Shown in pieces: positions 51,496-61,046 of a stretch of 64,000 nt of DNA (position 1 is the stretch's first letter; each line of letters begins with the position of its first letter). Below the pieces are notes generated by a model. The model saw only the letters and a list, made by a program, of their open reading frames with translations, did not search any database and was not told where the DNA came from. Position numbers and translations under genes: made by a program. Source of the DNA: Bacteroidota bacterium (GTDB lineage Bacteria > Bacteroidota > Bacteroidia > Chitinophagales > Chitinophagaceae); NCBI GenBank assembly GCA_005884665.1, contig VBAT01000008.1:114886-178885 (forward strand). Reading direction: 5' to 3'.

Positions 51496-53268
51496 ATGCA
51501 GCAAACAACTGCGACCTCATCGCCCTTGAAACGACAGGAGATTTCCGCCGAGGAAATGAAGAATTTTTTTATGCAGGCTCCTGCCGCAATGGCAATCTTC
51601 AGTTGCCCGGAGTTTCGATATACAACTGTTAATTCATTTCACGAAAAATTATTCAACCGGAGCGCTTCCGAATTGATCGGCCGCACATTGAGAGAGGCCT
51701 GGCCTGAATTGGACGGACAGAGCGTCTTTGAAATTTTTGAAACGGTATATAAATCCGGTGAGCCATATAGGGCCGATGAATTCCCGGTTCGCATGCAGGG
51801 TAAAAACGGTAGAACAGCCTATTACAATTTTATACTTTATCCCACAAAGGATGAAGCTGGTAAGGTCATCAATCTCATGGCGCATATTTATGAAGTGACA
51901 GCCCAGGTTATCGCCAATAAAAGAATACAGGAGAACAATCGCCAATTACAGCTTGCAAAGGAAGAGCTGGAAATCACTTTCCAAAATATTCCTGTTGGGG
52001 TTTACCGGTTCAACAGCAAAGGACAGATAGAATATGTGAATCAGAAAGGCGCAGAATGGATGGGATATAATTCGCCCGAGGAAATATTGAGAGCGCCGGA
52101 TATGGCACAGCTCAAAGACCATATTAACAGGAAATTCATTTTGTTTGATGAATCGGGTAATGAAATGTCGGCGGTACAAGGATCTGCCCATGCGGCTTTA
52201 ACAACCGGAAAAAAGGCCGAAGTGCTTGTCCGGTTTCTGGCTAAAGAGACAGGGGATTCATTTTGGGTTCTGTCGTCTTCAACGCCCGTTTATAATGAAA
52301 AAGGAGAGCTTTCGCAGGTTCTTTCGATTGGAACCGATGTCACCCGTCAAAAACAGGCGGAGCAGATCGTCCGGGAAGGCGGGGAAAGATATAGGCAGCT
52401 TTCTGTTTCCATCGAGAACCAGGTAATCCAGCGGACATCCGATATGCAGGATATCCATAAATTCCTGGAACAGATAATAGATGCTTCAGACGAGTTTGTG
52501 GTTGTGCTTGACAAAGGTCTTCGCTTTATCACCGGGAATAAAAAATGCGAGGGTATATTAAATGCCGAAAGGAGCAAGCTGGCAGGAAAATATGTATTCG
52601 ATATCATACCCGGCGGGGGCGAGGGGACAGCCCAACATGAAAGCCTGCTGAAAGCATTGGAGGGAGAAACTGTTTCCCTCGAAAAGGTTCAGTCATTGGC
52701 ACGACCTGAGATTTTTACCAATTGTTTTTTTATACCCCTGATCTTAAGAGACAAAGTAGAAGGAGTCATCTTCATGACCAGGGATGTGACGGATGTAGTA
52801 AAGACCGAACTTGAGCTGGAAAAAACGAACAGGCAGCTAAATGAAGCCCAGCAAGTGGCACAACTCGGCAGCTGGGAATGGGATGTAGTCAACGATAAGC
52901 TCACCTGGTCACGGAATATGTATCATATGTGCGGCCTGAACCCGCTCGACTATATTGATATTAAATATGAAACATTCATTTCCTGCGTTCATCCTGACGA
53001 TAGGGAAATGGTGGACAAGCATGTGTGGTCGAGCTTTGAGAAAAAAAAGTTCGATGATTATTATCATCGCATTATGACCCCTTCGGGCGAAGTAAAATGG
53101 CTGCATGGCCGCGGTGATGTTGTTGTGAATGATAAAGGGGTCGTGATTAAGATGATCGGAACCGGCCAGGATGTTACTGAAGAAAGACGTGTCAGGGCAA
53201 AACTGATAGAGAGTAACGAGATATTGGAACAGCGTAACCAGTTCGTTGAAAAATTGCTGGATTTCTGA
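51496..53268 (+). CDS. PAS-domain sensor half of a split histidine kinase
   Basis: 590 residues, all sensor: PAS domains at about 22-145, 150-275, 315-435 and 445-570 (the last of the PAS_3 type with Trp-Glu-Trp-Asp ... His-Pro-Asp-Asp-Arg). No kinase core. It ends in Glu-Lys-Leu-Leu-Asp-Phe-stop, the point where the second half's PAS frame (Asp-Lys-Glu-Leu-Arg-Phe) should begin. The third PAS has the closest repeat (Phe-Leu-Glu-Gln-Ile-Ile-Asp-Ala-Ser-Asp). The two halves are in different frames, so a short deletion at about 53262-53273 has probably split one gene. Confidence 0.8.
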   Translation: MQQTTATSSPLKRQEISAEEMKNFFMQAPAAMAIFSCPEFRYTTVNSFHEKLFNRSASELIGRTLREAWPELDGQSVFEIFETVYKSGEPYRADEFPVRMQGKNGRTAYYNFILYPTKDEAGKVINLMAHIYEVTAQVIANKRIQENNRQLQLAKEELEITFQNIPVGVYRFNSKGQIEYVNQKGAEWMGYNSPEEILRAPDMAQLKDHINRKFILFDESGNEMSAVQGSAHAALTTGKKAEVLVRFLAKETGDSFWVLSSSTPVYNEKGELSQVLSIGTDVTRQKQAEQIVREGGERYRQLSVSIENQVIQRTSDMQDIHKFLEQIIDASDEFVVVLDKGLRFITGNKKCEGILNAERSKLAGKYVFDIIPGGGEGTAQHESLLKALEGETVSLEKVQSLARPEIFTNCFFIPLILRDKVEGVIFMTRDVTDVVKTELELEKTNRQLNEAQQVAQLGSWEWDVVNDKLTWSRNMYHMCGLNPLDYIDIKYETFISCVHPDDREMVDKHVWSSFEKKKFDDYYHRIMTPSGEVKWLHGRGDVVVNDKGVVIKMIGTGQDVTEERRVRAKLIESNEILEQRNQFVEKLLDF

Positions 53269-53273
53269 TAATC

Positions 53274-54308
53274 GTGGTAGATAAAGAGTTGCGTTTTATA
53301 TCCGTTAATAAGAAGGCCGGATCAGTTATAGCGGAGTATTATCCAGGGGAGCTGACCGGCAGGAAAATAACAGAGGTAAATCCCCGTTTGCTTGACTCCC
53401 GGTATTACGAAGACCTCCTGAAAGCCTTTGATGGAAAATTGATCATTAGGGACAAGGTAAAATCATCTGTGTCTGAACAGTACTATAAGCATAATTACAT
53501 TCCCCTGCAAAATATGGCTGGCGAAGTGTATGCCGTGATGACGATAAGCCATGATATTACTGATAGCGTGAGACAACTCGAACAACTGACAAAACTGGCT
53601 GAATCTGATAAGCTGAAAAGCGATTTCATTAAAATGGCAAGCCATGAATTGAAGACACCGGTCACTTCTATTAAAGGCTATGTTCAATTGGTGTTATCGG
53701 CTCTTCATAAAAACGAAGAGGAAAAACAACTATCCCCTTCGCTAATCAAACTTTCGCTGGCGAACATTGATAAACAGATCAACCGGTTGACAAGATTGCT
53801 GTCAGAGTTGCTCGATCTTTCAAAAATAGAAACAGGTAAACTGGAACTGAACAGGGAGGTGTTCAATCTCAATGAGCTGGTGATTGATACAGTACAGGAT
53901 GTTCTTTATTCAGATACAAGACACACCATCAATATCTTTCACGATTTTGGCTGCAATATCTATGGCGATAAAGACAGGATAGGACAGGTACTGATCAATT
54001 TACTGACCAATGCTGTCAAATATTCTCCTGGCTCTGATAAAATCGAAGTATGGGTAAAGCAGGCAAAAAAGGGAAAAGTATCCGTAAGCATAAAAGATTA
54101 CGGCATTGGCATCGCTAAAAAATACCAGTCAAAGATATTTGAGCGCTTTTACCGGGTGGAAGAAAAGATCGAACAAACCTTTCCTGGTTTTGGGATCGGT
54201 TTGTTTTTGGCCAAAGAGATAGTTGAACAGCATGACGGCAATATTCATTTTACGAGCGAAAAAGACAAGGGCTCCACGTTTACGTTCACCCTGCCCATTG
54301 CTGGCTGA
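53274..54308 (+). CDS. Histidine kinase half (PAS-HisKA-HATPase)
   Basis: 344 residues from a GTG at 53274; the frame is really open from 53250. A partial PAS domain is followed by HisKA (Phe-Ile-Lys-Met-Ala-Ser-His-Glu-Leu-Lys-Thr-Pro, phospho-His near 129) and HATPase_c with N-box (Val-Leu-Ile-Asn-Leu-Leu-Thr-Asn-Ala), G1 (Asp-Tyr-Gly-Ile-Gly-Ile) and G2 (Gly-Phe-Gly-Ile-Gly-Leu-Phe). No receiver domain or adjacent response regulator. Six bases separate it from the PAS half, in a -1 frame, so a frameshift or independent translation are the two readings. Confidence 0.85.
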   Translation: MVDKELRFISVNKKAGSVIAEYYPGELTGRKITEVNPRLLDSRYYEDLLKAFDGKLIIRDKVKSSVSEQYYKHNYIPLQNMAGEVYAVMTISHDITDSVRQLEQLTKLAESDKLKSDFIKMASHELKTPVTSIKGYVQLVLSALHKNEEEKQLSPSLIKLSLANIDKQINRLTRLLSELLDLSKIETGKLELNREVFNLNELVIDTVQDVLYSDTRHTINIFHDFGCNIYGDKDRIGQVLINLLTNAVKYSPGSDKIEVWVKQAKKGKVSVSIKDYGIGIAKKYQSKIFERFYRVEEKIEQTFPGFGIGLFLAKEIVEQHDGNIHFTSEKDKGSTFTFTLPIAG

Positions 54309-54398
54309 TACTTTCTAAATAAAAAAAACTGCCACCTTGCGTACATCGCCATAGACTATGGCCGCCGGGGGTAGCAGCTTTCCTTCTGTAATATCAAT

Positions 54399-57300
54399 CT
54401 ATTTGTAAGCGATAAACTTCTGTTCCGCTTTTACAATCTTTTCAAAAAAGGCTTTGAAGTCAGCATACTCCGCAGCCGGGATGTTTTGCCGGTCGCTGGA
54501 GAATTTTCTGACGACCACCAATTTGTCCGGCGCTTTCAAAGTGTACTGGATCGTGAACTTCAGGTTCTTGTAAGAAAGTGTCTCGGTTGCTGGCAGTTCC
54601 GTGAACTTCTTACCAACTGGAAGACTGATGTTGACGATAGTCTCATAAGTATCCACATCTTCATAACTCCAGTATTCAACCGGGTAGGTTCTTGTATCAG
54701 AAGAAAAATTATTCAGTGAAGCGACGACATCGGGATATACGATCCGGAATGTCTTTAATGATCCGATCTCCGAAATTTCATTTTTCACCTTGTAGGTATA
54801 AACGTATTCAACAGAATCATTTAACTGGTCCAGGTGGCTGAATTTAACGCTCTGGATCTTTACATTATTCTTGTAGCCGCTGGCAACTGTTTTCTCCATT
54901 TCTTTCATTTGTTTGTCATTGTCCAGGTTGCCATAAGTATATCTTGTATCAGAAGAAGGCTCGCCAAAACGAATAGTCGTCACAGTGATATCCAGGTCAG
55001 GGTCGGTGGGTTTGATATCCACGATCCTTTTAACGACATCGCGGGCACGGTTTGTTGCCTGCAGGAATTTGACCTCTGCCTTGTCGACACCCTTACCGCT
55101 ATTGGGGATCTCCAATATGGTAGCGCCGTTAAGGTTGTTTGGCAAACTGGAAAACGGAAGGTAGTTGTCGGTGAGTTCTATATAATAAGGCTTGCCATCC
55201 AGTTCAGCCTTTACAATGCAATGGTTAAATTCAACGCCGGGTAAAAGAATATCTTTTTGACCGTTGTCCCGCGTATCTACAAGCACCAATTGAGCTGTGA
55301 TACCTGCCATATGAGCCAGTGTGGAGAACAGGCTCGACAGGTCTTTGCAATCACCCAGTCTCGTTGTCAATGTGACGGATGGACGCTGGGGCACGTAGGC
55401 GCTCTGCCGGAAGGAAACGGAGCTATAGCGGATATTCGATTCAATGTAATCGTAGATGATCCTTGCTTTTTTAAACTGGCTCATCGGTTTCGTACCATCG
55501 GGGAAAAGTTTTTTATACAAAGCAATGATCTCGAAATCTTCTTCGGCTTTGTTGTTGGAGATATCACTGTACCAGTCTGCGATGTCCTTCCAGGAAGGTA
55601 TTGTTGATACATGTAACACCTTCGATACATCGACCAGTTCCGGCATCAGCGGCTCGTCTTTTTCAGGCTCGTCCTTCACCAATTCCCAGCTGTATTGCTT
55701 AAAATTCTCAACATCCTTGATGACCGGTTTGGCGTCAGAGCTACTGAATACATACGATATTTTTTGTTCAGCTGGAACCAGCAGGTTGTACCGTGCAATG
55801 GCGGTATAGATCTGTCCGCCGAAATAATATTTATCCCAGAACTCCTTGGCCAGTCTGCCATATACATAATTGCGGATACGGTATTTGAATACTACGATAT
55901 CACCGGGTTCAAGGTTGGTGAATACAATTTCATTATCATTTTTTTCGCCTTCGATCTTTGCTCCGTTCTTCTTGATCACCTGCGCTTTCTCGATCAACAG
56001 GGTTTGGTGGTTATCGTAACCGATGCTTGATTCCTTGTATTTGTCTACTCCTTTATCGTTGGTGATACGAATGATGTACGTATAATTTTCTTCGGCTGCA
56101 CCACCTGGATAGAGTGCCACGTCTTTTTGATCGAGGATGTAGTAATAACCATAGTCGGTATTTTTTGCTTCCTCGAGCTTATCTTTTTTTATATAAGCAT
56201 CGATATCGATTTCCGGGAACAACTTCTGGATCTCTGGCTTGCCATTCAGCTTACGTATTTTGTTAATGATGATATACTGCTTGGGATCGTATTTCAGTGA
56301 CATATTGTAAGCGTCCATGGCTTCGCTGACATTCTTTTTTTCATTCTGGATGTCACCTAGCTGCTCCCAGTAGTTTTCATTGTAAGGAGAGAGTGCCAGG
56401 CATTTCCGGATATTCTCCTCGGCTTTGTCGTATTGTTTTGTGCCATAATAGTACTTGGACAACCCGTAAAACTCATTGGGAGAATATGGAAACTTATCAG
56501 CCAGCTTTCGTTTTATATCCAGGACTTTTGAATTATCGCCCTGCTCAGACAGCGCATCGGTGTATTTATTCGTTACACTGTAATTATAGTTCGACTTCAG
56601 GTAATTCTCATACACCCGCATTGCAGCTTTTTTATCCTTGTATACTTCCTTTTTTATCGCGTACATCATTTCCAGCACCTGCGAATTGTTCGGGTATTTA
56701 GCATACATTTTTTCCACTTCCTTGATCAACTCTTCGTATTTCTTTTCCTGCACCAGCAGCAGCAGTTTGTATTCTGCCGTGCTTTCATCTTCGCCATATT
56801 CGTTGATCCTTTTTTCGAGCTCGTTGCTGGCATCTTCATATTTCTGGTTGCCCAGGTATTCTTTTATGTTCAATTCCATTACCAGTAGACTTTGTGGGTC
56901 CAGCTGTTTGATCTTTTCTACTTCCTCGAGCAACAATGTCCTGTTTTCTTCTTTTGTGAGTATTTCCGCCATTTTCATTTTGAAGAGGCAATTGGATGGA
57001 GCTTTTTCGACTGCTTCAGTAATTAGATTTCTCGCCTCAATTATCTTCCTGTTCCTCATATAAACATCAGCAAGCAGCAGATAATTAACCAGGTTGTTCG
57101 GTTTGCTTTTAATAGCATCCAGGAAATATTCTTCGGCGAAAGGTTTTATCATCTCATACTTTCTTGTGCTGCCTGTTACCTTGGTATAAGAAGTGAAACT
57201 GGCCGAACCTGTGATATCCGGGATAGCACGCAATTTTTCGTCTGTGAAGCGAACGCAGAAATTGGCGTAGGAATTATCGGTGTAACCCATCTGGATCAAT

Positions 57301-58160
57301 ACCCGGTTAACACCTTTCTTTAAATGACATTTTGTAATATAAGTATCCAGCTCGGTGACTCTTTCTTCGGATTCAGAGATCACCAATTCATCATTAATCC
57401 AAACTTTGATAGACCCACCGGCTCCCACACAGCAATACACATCCTGGTCGGAGGGAGAGCTAACGAAATTCTGCGCATACGAAACGGCTGTGTGTTTATT
57501 GATCTGGTAGGCGACCGGCGTCCAGCCATCCCTGATCTCTGAAGAAGGTACAAACCATTTCACGTCTGCATTGGTGACAGATTTGAATACGGCATCGGGT
57601 CCCGGCTGATCGTAAGGCCCATAATTCTTATAATAGCCGCTTTTCGATAAATTTTCAAAGGGGCCAGTGTATTGCCAGTTACGGATATTGCCGACATTGG
57701 AATAGTAGCGGTCCGCTTTATCAAAATCATTTGAATACAGGTAATGCATACCCATCTGGTAGTTGGCAGCAGCAACCAATGTGCCGGGAGCTTTGGGGTC
57801 GCTGAGCAACTGGTTGAGCAGGTCGAGTTGATGGTCCGATGTTTTTTTGCCATAATCACCTGCAACAGCCGGGTTGAACCACAGCGCATAGATATAGGGA
57901 TAAGGGTTATCAGTGGCTGGGGAATAAATGGTTTTGTAAAAATCTTTTACTTCTTTGTCTTTTCCTTTATATGCATCGAGATAGAGCCGGGTTATATAGG
58001 CGTCCTTGGCAGATGCTGGGTCTTTCTGCGCTGCAAGAAGCAGATTGGATGCTTCATCCCATTTATTTTCATTTAATCTTGCCCAGGCTTGCTCGTAAGA
58101 ATTTTGTCCGAATGCGTGGTAAGAGGCCAGGGCGAGGAGGAAGAGGAGAAATTTTTTCAC
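54399..58160 (-). CDS. Secreted TPR-DUF3857-transglutaminase protein
   Basis: 1253 residues. Signal peptide to about 18. The first part has repeated helical hairpins of the TPR type (Gly-Leu-Ser-Lys-Tyr-Tyr-Tyr-Gly-Thr-Lys-Gln-Tyr-Asp-Lys-Ala-Glu-Glu-Asn). DUF3857 follows in the middle (Glu-Glu-Asn-Tyr-Thr-Tyr-Ile-Ile-Arg-Ile-Thr-Asn-Asp-Lys-Gly), then a transglutaminase-like domain with Leu-Gly-Asp-Cys-Lys-Asp, Phe-Asn-His-Cys and Leu-Thr-Asp-Asn, the Cys-His-Asp triad. Longer than usual (~650-900 residues) because of the TPR part. Likely periplasmic or at the outer membrane; substrate unknown. Confidence 0.88.
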   Translation of the reverse strand: MKKFLLFLLALASYHAFGQNSYEQAWARLNENKWDEASNLLLAAQKDPASAKDAYITRLYLDAYKGKDKEVKDFYKTIYSPATDNPYPYIYALWFNPAVAGDYGKKTSDHQLDLLNQLLSDPKAPGTLVAAANYQMGMHYLYSNDFDKADRYYSNVGNIRNWQYTGPFENLSKSGYYKNYGPYDQPGPDAVFKSVTNADVKWFVPSSEIRDGWTPVAYQINKHTAVSYAQNFVSSPSDQDVYCCVGAGGSIKVWINDELVISESEERVTELDTYITKCHLKKGVNRVLIQMGYTDNSYANFCVRFTDEKLRAIPDITGSASFTSYTKVTGSTRKYEMIKPFAEEYFLDAIKSKPNNLVNYLLLADVYMRNRKIIEARNLITEAVEKAPSNCLFKMKMAEILTKEENRTLLLEEVEKIKQLDPQSLLVMELNIKEYLGNQKYEDASNELEKRINEYGEDESTAEYKLLLLVQEKKYEELIKEVEKMYAKYPNNSQVLEMMYAIKKEVYKDKKAAMRVYENYLKSNYNYSVTNKYTDALSEQGDNSKVLDIKRKLADKFPYSPNEFYGLSKYYYGTKQYDKAEENIRKCLALSPYNENYWEQLGDIQNEKKNVSEAMDAYNMSLKYDPKQYIIINKIRKLNGKPEIQKLFPEIDIDAYIKKDKLEEAKNTDYGYYYILDQKDVALYPGGAAEENYTYIIRITNDKGVDKYKESSIGYDNHQTLLIEKAQVIKKNGAKIEGEKNDNEIVFTNLEPGDIVVFKYRIRNYVYGRLAKEFWDKYYFGGQIYTAIARYNLLVPAEQKISYVFSSSDAKPVIKDVENFKQYSWELVKDEPEKDEPLMPELVDVSKVLHVSTIPSWKDIADWYSDISNNKAEEDFEIIALYKKLFPDGTKPMSQFKKARIIYDYIESNIRYSSVSFRQSAYVPQRPSVTLTTRLGDCKDLSSLFSTLAHMAGITAQLVLVDTRDNGQKDILLPGVEFNHCIVKAELDGKPYYIELTDNYLPFSSLPNNLNGATILEIPNSGKGVDKAEVKFLQATNRARDVVKRIVDIKPTDPDLDITVTTIRFGEPSSDTRYTYGNLDNDKQMKEMEKTVASGYKNNVKIQSVKFSHLDQLNDSVEYVYTYKVKNEISEIGSLKTFRIVYPDVVASLNNFSSDTRTYPVEYWSYEDVDTYETIVNISLPVGKKFTELPATETLSYKNLKFTIQYTLKAPDKLVVVRKFSSDRQNIPAAEYADFKAFFEKIVKAEQKFIAYK

Positions 58161-58451
58161 TTGTTTAAGGTTTTATGTGCGAAAATTAATCTGATGCCGC
58201 GACATTTTATAAGAAAAAACCCCAGTTTTTGTCATTTTTTGATTTTGATTTATTCCAGGCATTAAAGAAACATGAGAAACTGACATAGCAAATGAATGTG
58301 ATATGAAGCAACGAAAGAAAAAGAGCGAGAAACAGTGCGGAGCGCGGCGTGCGCGGGGATTGTTTTCTCGCCCGTTCCCGCTCTGTTTCGCCGCCCTGTA
58401 ATTTTGTCTGGCGGGTTTTTTGTACAGGAAAGGGCTGTTAATTCAAGACTT

Positions 58452-59411
58452 ATGAATTGGGTAGACCTGATCCTTCTCCTTGTGATCCTGCTGTCAGCGA
58501 TAGTAGGGTGGCATCGCGGTTTCATCATTGGATTTATTGATCTTATCACATGGACGGGTAGTATCGTGATGGGTTATCTTTTTTATCCTTATACCGCTGA
58601 TCTGATGGCTAAGATCATTAAGATGGGCCCCTGGCAGCTACCTGTCGCTTTTATCCTGACATCCCTGGCTGCGAGGATATTGCTTGGTATTATCGCCAAT
58701 TACATCATCCGACGTGTTCCCTACGAGGCTAACGAGAACCCGGCTAACAAGTTTCTTGGAATCTTGCCCGGGCTTGTGAATGGCTGGCTTTATGCAGTCC
58801 TGCTTTCCGCACTTTTATTAGGAATGCCGTTGAGTGACCGGCTTAACGCCGAGGCACGTGATAGCCGAATAGGGTCCAGGCTTGCCATGCAATCGGAGTG
58901 GGCAAGCAGCAAGCTCTCGCCGTTGTTTGATGACGCAATCAAGCAGACCATCACCAGTCTTACGGTCAAATCGCCGGAGTCGGGAACAGAAATGGTGAAA
59001 TTGTCTTTCACCTATGATAAATCGAAAGCGCGGCCCGACCTTGAAGCAAAAATGCTTGAGTTGGTAAACCAGGAAAGAACAAAAAGAGGTCTGCAGCCCC
59101 TGCAGCCTGATCCCGAGTTGACCCTGGTAGCAAGAAATCAATCACAGGACATGTTCAGGAGAGGTTATTTCGCTCATATCAACCCGGACGGTAAAGATCC
59201 TTTCGACAGGATGAAAGATGCCCACGTGGAGTTCAGGTCTGCCGGTGAGAACCTGGCCCTGGCGCAAACCATGGAGATAGCTCACAGAAATCTTATGAAT
59301 TCACCGGGTCATCGCGCAAATATCCTGCAACCTAAGTTTGGCCGCCTCGGCATCGGTATAATGGATGCCGGATACTATGGCCTGATGGTGAGCCAGGAGT
59401 TTAGGAATTGA
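58452..59411 (+). CDS. CvpA-CAP fusion protein
   Basis: 319 residues from the ATG at 58452 (Met-Asn-Trp-Val-Asp-Leu-Ile-Leu), the typical CvpA start; the longer frame reads repeat-like sequence. Four TM helices form the CvpA part (to about 150). The C-terminal CAP/SCP domain (about 195-315) has Leu-Val-Asn-Gln-Glu-Arg, Phe-Ala-His, Gly-Glu-Asn-Leu-Ala and Ser-Pro-Gly-His-Arg-Ala-Asn-Ile-Leu. CvpA is tied to envelope homeostasis and CAP domains to extracellular binding or proteolysis. The fusion links an inner-membrane channel-like part to a periplasmic CAP domain. Confidence 0.9.
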   Translation: MNWVDLILLLVILLSAIVGWHRGFIIGFIDLITWTGSIVMGYLFYPYTADLMAKIIKMGPWQLPVAFILTSLAARILLGIIANYIIRRVPYEANENPANKFLGILPGLVNGWLYAVLLSALLLGMPLSDRLNAEARDSRIGSRLAMQSEWASSKLSPLFDDAIKQTITSLTVKSPESGTEMVKLSFTYDKSKARPDLEAKMLELVNQERTKRGLQPLQPDPELTLVARNQSQDMFRRGYFAHINPDGKDPFDRMKDAHVEFRSAGENLALAQTMEIAHRNLMNSPGHRANILQPKFGRLGIGIMDAGYYGLMVSQEFRN

Positions 59412-59430
59412 AATGGCTTGACGGGTGCCC

Positions 59431-59545
59431 GTCATCACGAGCGGAGCGAAGTGACTGATGCAATCATTGTGGCCGCGAGCGTAGCGAAGCAACCGGATGT
59501 CGCTATCACTCCCTCCCCCTGGAGAGAGAACTGGAGGGAAAGGCC
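59431..59545. repeat. Dispersed repeat (GAGCGNAGCGAAG and TGGAGAG...GGAGGGA)
   Basis: Two AGCGNAGCGAAG copies (59447 and 59478 areas) and a stretch ending GGAGAGAGAACTGGAGGGAA. A related copy of the second half lies at 51070-51115. The first motif resembles the widely seen GAGCGAAGCGAAGCAATCTC-type bacterial repeats. Confidence 0.6.
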
Positions 59546-59601
59546 GAAGCAACTCCGCTATATTTTCAATAAATTTATCCTTTAATCATTTTTGCAGGGT
59601 T

Positions 59602-60696
59602 ATGCCTATTTACATGGATGTACATATTGTCCCAGGTGTGAAAGCAAAGGATGTTGCCGAAGCCCATCGCAAGGACCTGCTTCACCAGGAAGAACATGGT
59701 TGTAAATGCATGACCTACTGGATTGATGAAGAAAGGGAAAATATTTTTTGCCTTATCGAGGCCCCGGATAAAGCTGCTGTCGAAGAAATGCATAATAAAG
59801 CCCATGGCCTGGTCCCGAACAAAGTGATAGAGGTAAGCAGCAACGTCGTGGAATCGTTCCTGGGAAGGATATACGATCCGGAAGAGGCGAAATTATCCGA
59901 AGATGGATTAAAGGTCTTTAGTGATCCTTCTTACCGCGTGCTGTTGGTAACCGCGATCACTGACCCTATTTTATTGCAAAATGTGTTGGGCCGGGAAAAA
60001 GCTACAGAACTGCTGAACCGCTATAATATAATCGTAAGAAGAAATCTTGCAGCCAACGGCGGAAGAGAAGCAGAATATGGAGGAACGGGGTTTGTTATTT
60101 CTTTTTCATCGGCGTCCAGGGCTGTCACCTGTGCCCTCGGTATACGGAAAGATATAGAAGAGGTAGAACCTATCGGTTTAAAGATTGCCATTAACGCCGG
60201 GGAACCCGTTGAAAAAAGCAATAAGCTATTTGGGGATACTATTCAATTCGCGAATTACCTGTGTACACTGGCCACCGATAAACAAATCGCGATCGCTTCT
60301 CCTGTAAAAGATCTTGTATCGAAAGATCATTTTCAAAATAAAGAAAAGACATTCCTGGCTCTGGCGCCGCAAGATGAGATATTGGTAGACCTGCTTTTTA
60401 ATAAACTGGAAGAAAACTGGCAGGACCCTGATTTTGACATTACTGATTATTGCCAGGCCATGGCTATGAGCAAATCCCAACTTTACAGGAAGACCATTTC
60501 TCTTACGGGTTTATCGCCGAACATCCTTTTAAAGGAATTCAGGCTTGAAAAAGCAAAAGAGCTGATGAAGAAACAACGCTACTCCATTTCCCAGATAACT
60601 TTTGAATCTGGTTTTACAAGCCCTTCCTACTTTACCAAATGCTTCAAAAAGAAATACGGCCTGCTTCCCATGGCCTACCTTGATCTGTTGCATTGA
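59602..60696 (+). CDS. DUF4242 - cyclase-like - AraC HTH regulator
   Basis: 364 residues from the ATG at 59602 (Met-Pro-Ile-Tyr-Met-Asp-Val-His). Domain order: DUF4242 (about 1-80, His-Lys/Arg-Asp ... Glu-Glu-His-Gly-Cys-Lys-Cys), then a class III nucleotide-cyclase-like fold (about 105-255: Phe-Ser-Ser-Ala-Ser-Arg-Ala-Val-Thr-Cys-Ala-Leu and Ile-Ala-Ile-Asn-Ala-Gly-Glu-Pro-Val), and an AraC HTH at the C-terminus (Ile-Thr-Phe-Glu-Ser-Gly-Phe-Thr-Ser-Pro-Ser-Tyr-Phe). The metal Asp residues of active cyclases are not seen (Gly-Gly-Thr-Gly-Phe in place of Gly-Asp-Gly), so the middle domain probably senses rather than makes a nucleotide. A 33-bp tandem repeat lies between it and a downstream DUF4242 gene. 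Confidence 0.85.
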   Translation: MPIYMDVHIVPGVKAKDVAEAHRKDLLHQEEHGCKCMTYWIDEERENIFCLIEAPDKAAVEEMHNKAHGLVPNKVIEVSSNVVESFLGRIYDPEEAKLSEDGLKVFSDPSYRVLLVTAITDPILLQNVLGREKATELLNRYNIIVRRNLAANGGREAEYGGTGFVISFSSASRAVTCALGIRKDIEEVEPIGLKIAINAGEPVEKSNKLFGDTIQFANYLCTLATDKQIAIASPVKDLVSKDHFQNKEKTFLALAPQDEILVDLLFNKLEENWQDPDFDITDYCQAMAMSKSQLYRKTISLTGLSPNILLKEFRLEKAKELMKKQRYSISQITFESGFTSPSYFTKCFKKKYGLLPMAYLDLLH

Positions 60697-60925
60697 TTGT
60701 TGATCGCTTTTCACAAGGAAAGCATGCCACGGATTCACGGATTTTGCTGCGACAAACGAATAATATATCCGTGGCGACAAAATGAATTCCTATAAAGTGT
60801 CTTGGCGCTCTTTACGTAGCCCTTGTGCCCTTTTTTGCGATAGTTCTTGTATCGCAAGGGGGCGAAGAACCGCAAGGTTCGCAAAGTCTCCGACAGTATC
60901 CGTGGCAAAAAACGCTGAATGAATT

Positions 60926-60991
60926 TTACCATTTATTGAACGATTTGTTCCATATCCATTACCATTTATTGGATGATTTGTTACATGCTTA
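60926..60991. repeat. 33-bp tandem repeat, candidate AraC operator
   Basis: Two units start at 60926 and 60959 (period 33 bp). Both open TTACCATTTATTG and share GATTTGTT and a CAT; 25 of the first 28 positions match. The second unit ends about 55 bp before the DUF4242 gene start. Paired direct repeats are typical AraC-family sites. Confidence 0.6.
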
Positions 60992-61046
60992 CGGCGATAG
61001 CTGATATTATCTTTAACTCATCTTCTAACTTTTAAAAAATAAATGT

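Noticed and set aside
60926-60991. CRISPR-like array
   Set aside because: Only two units, no spacers between them, and no cas genes in the window; a paired operator is simpler.
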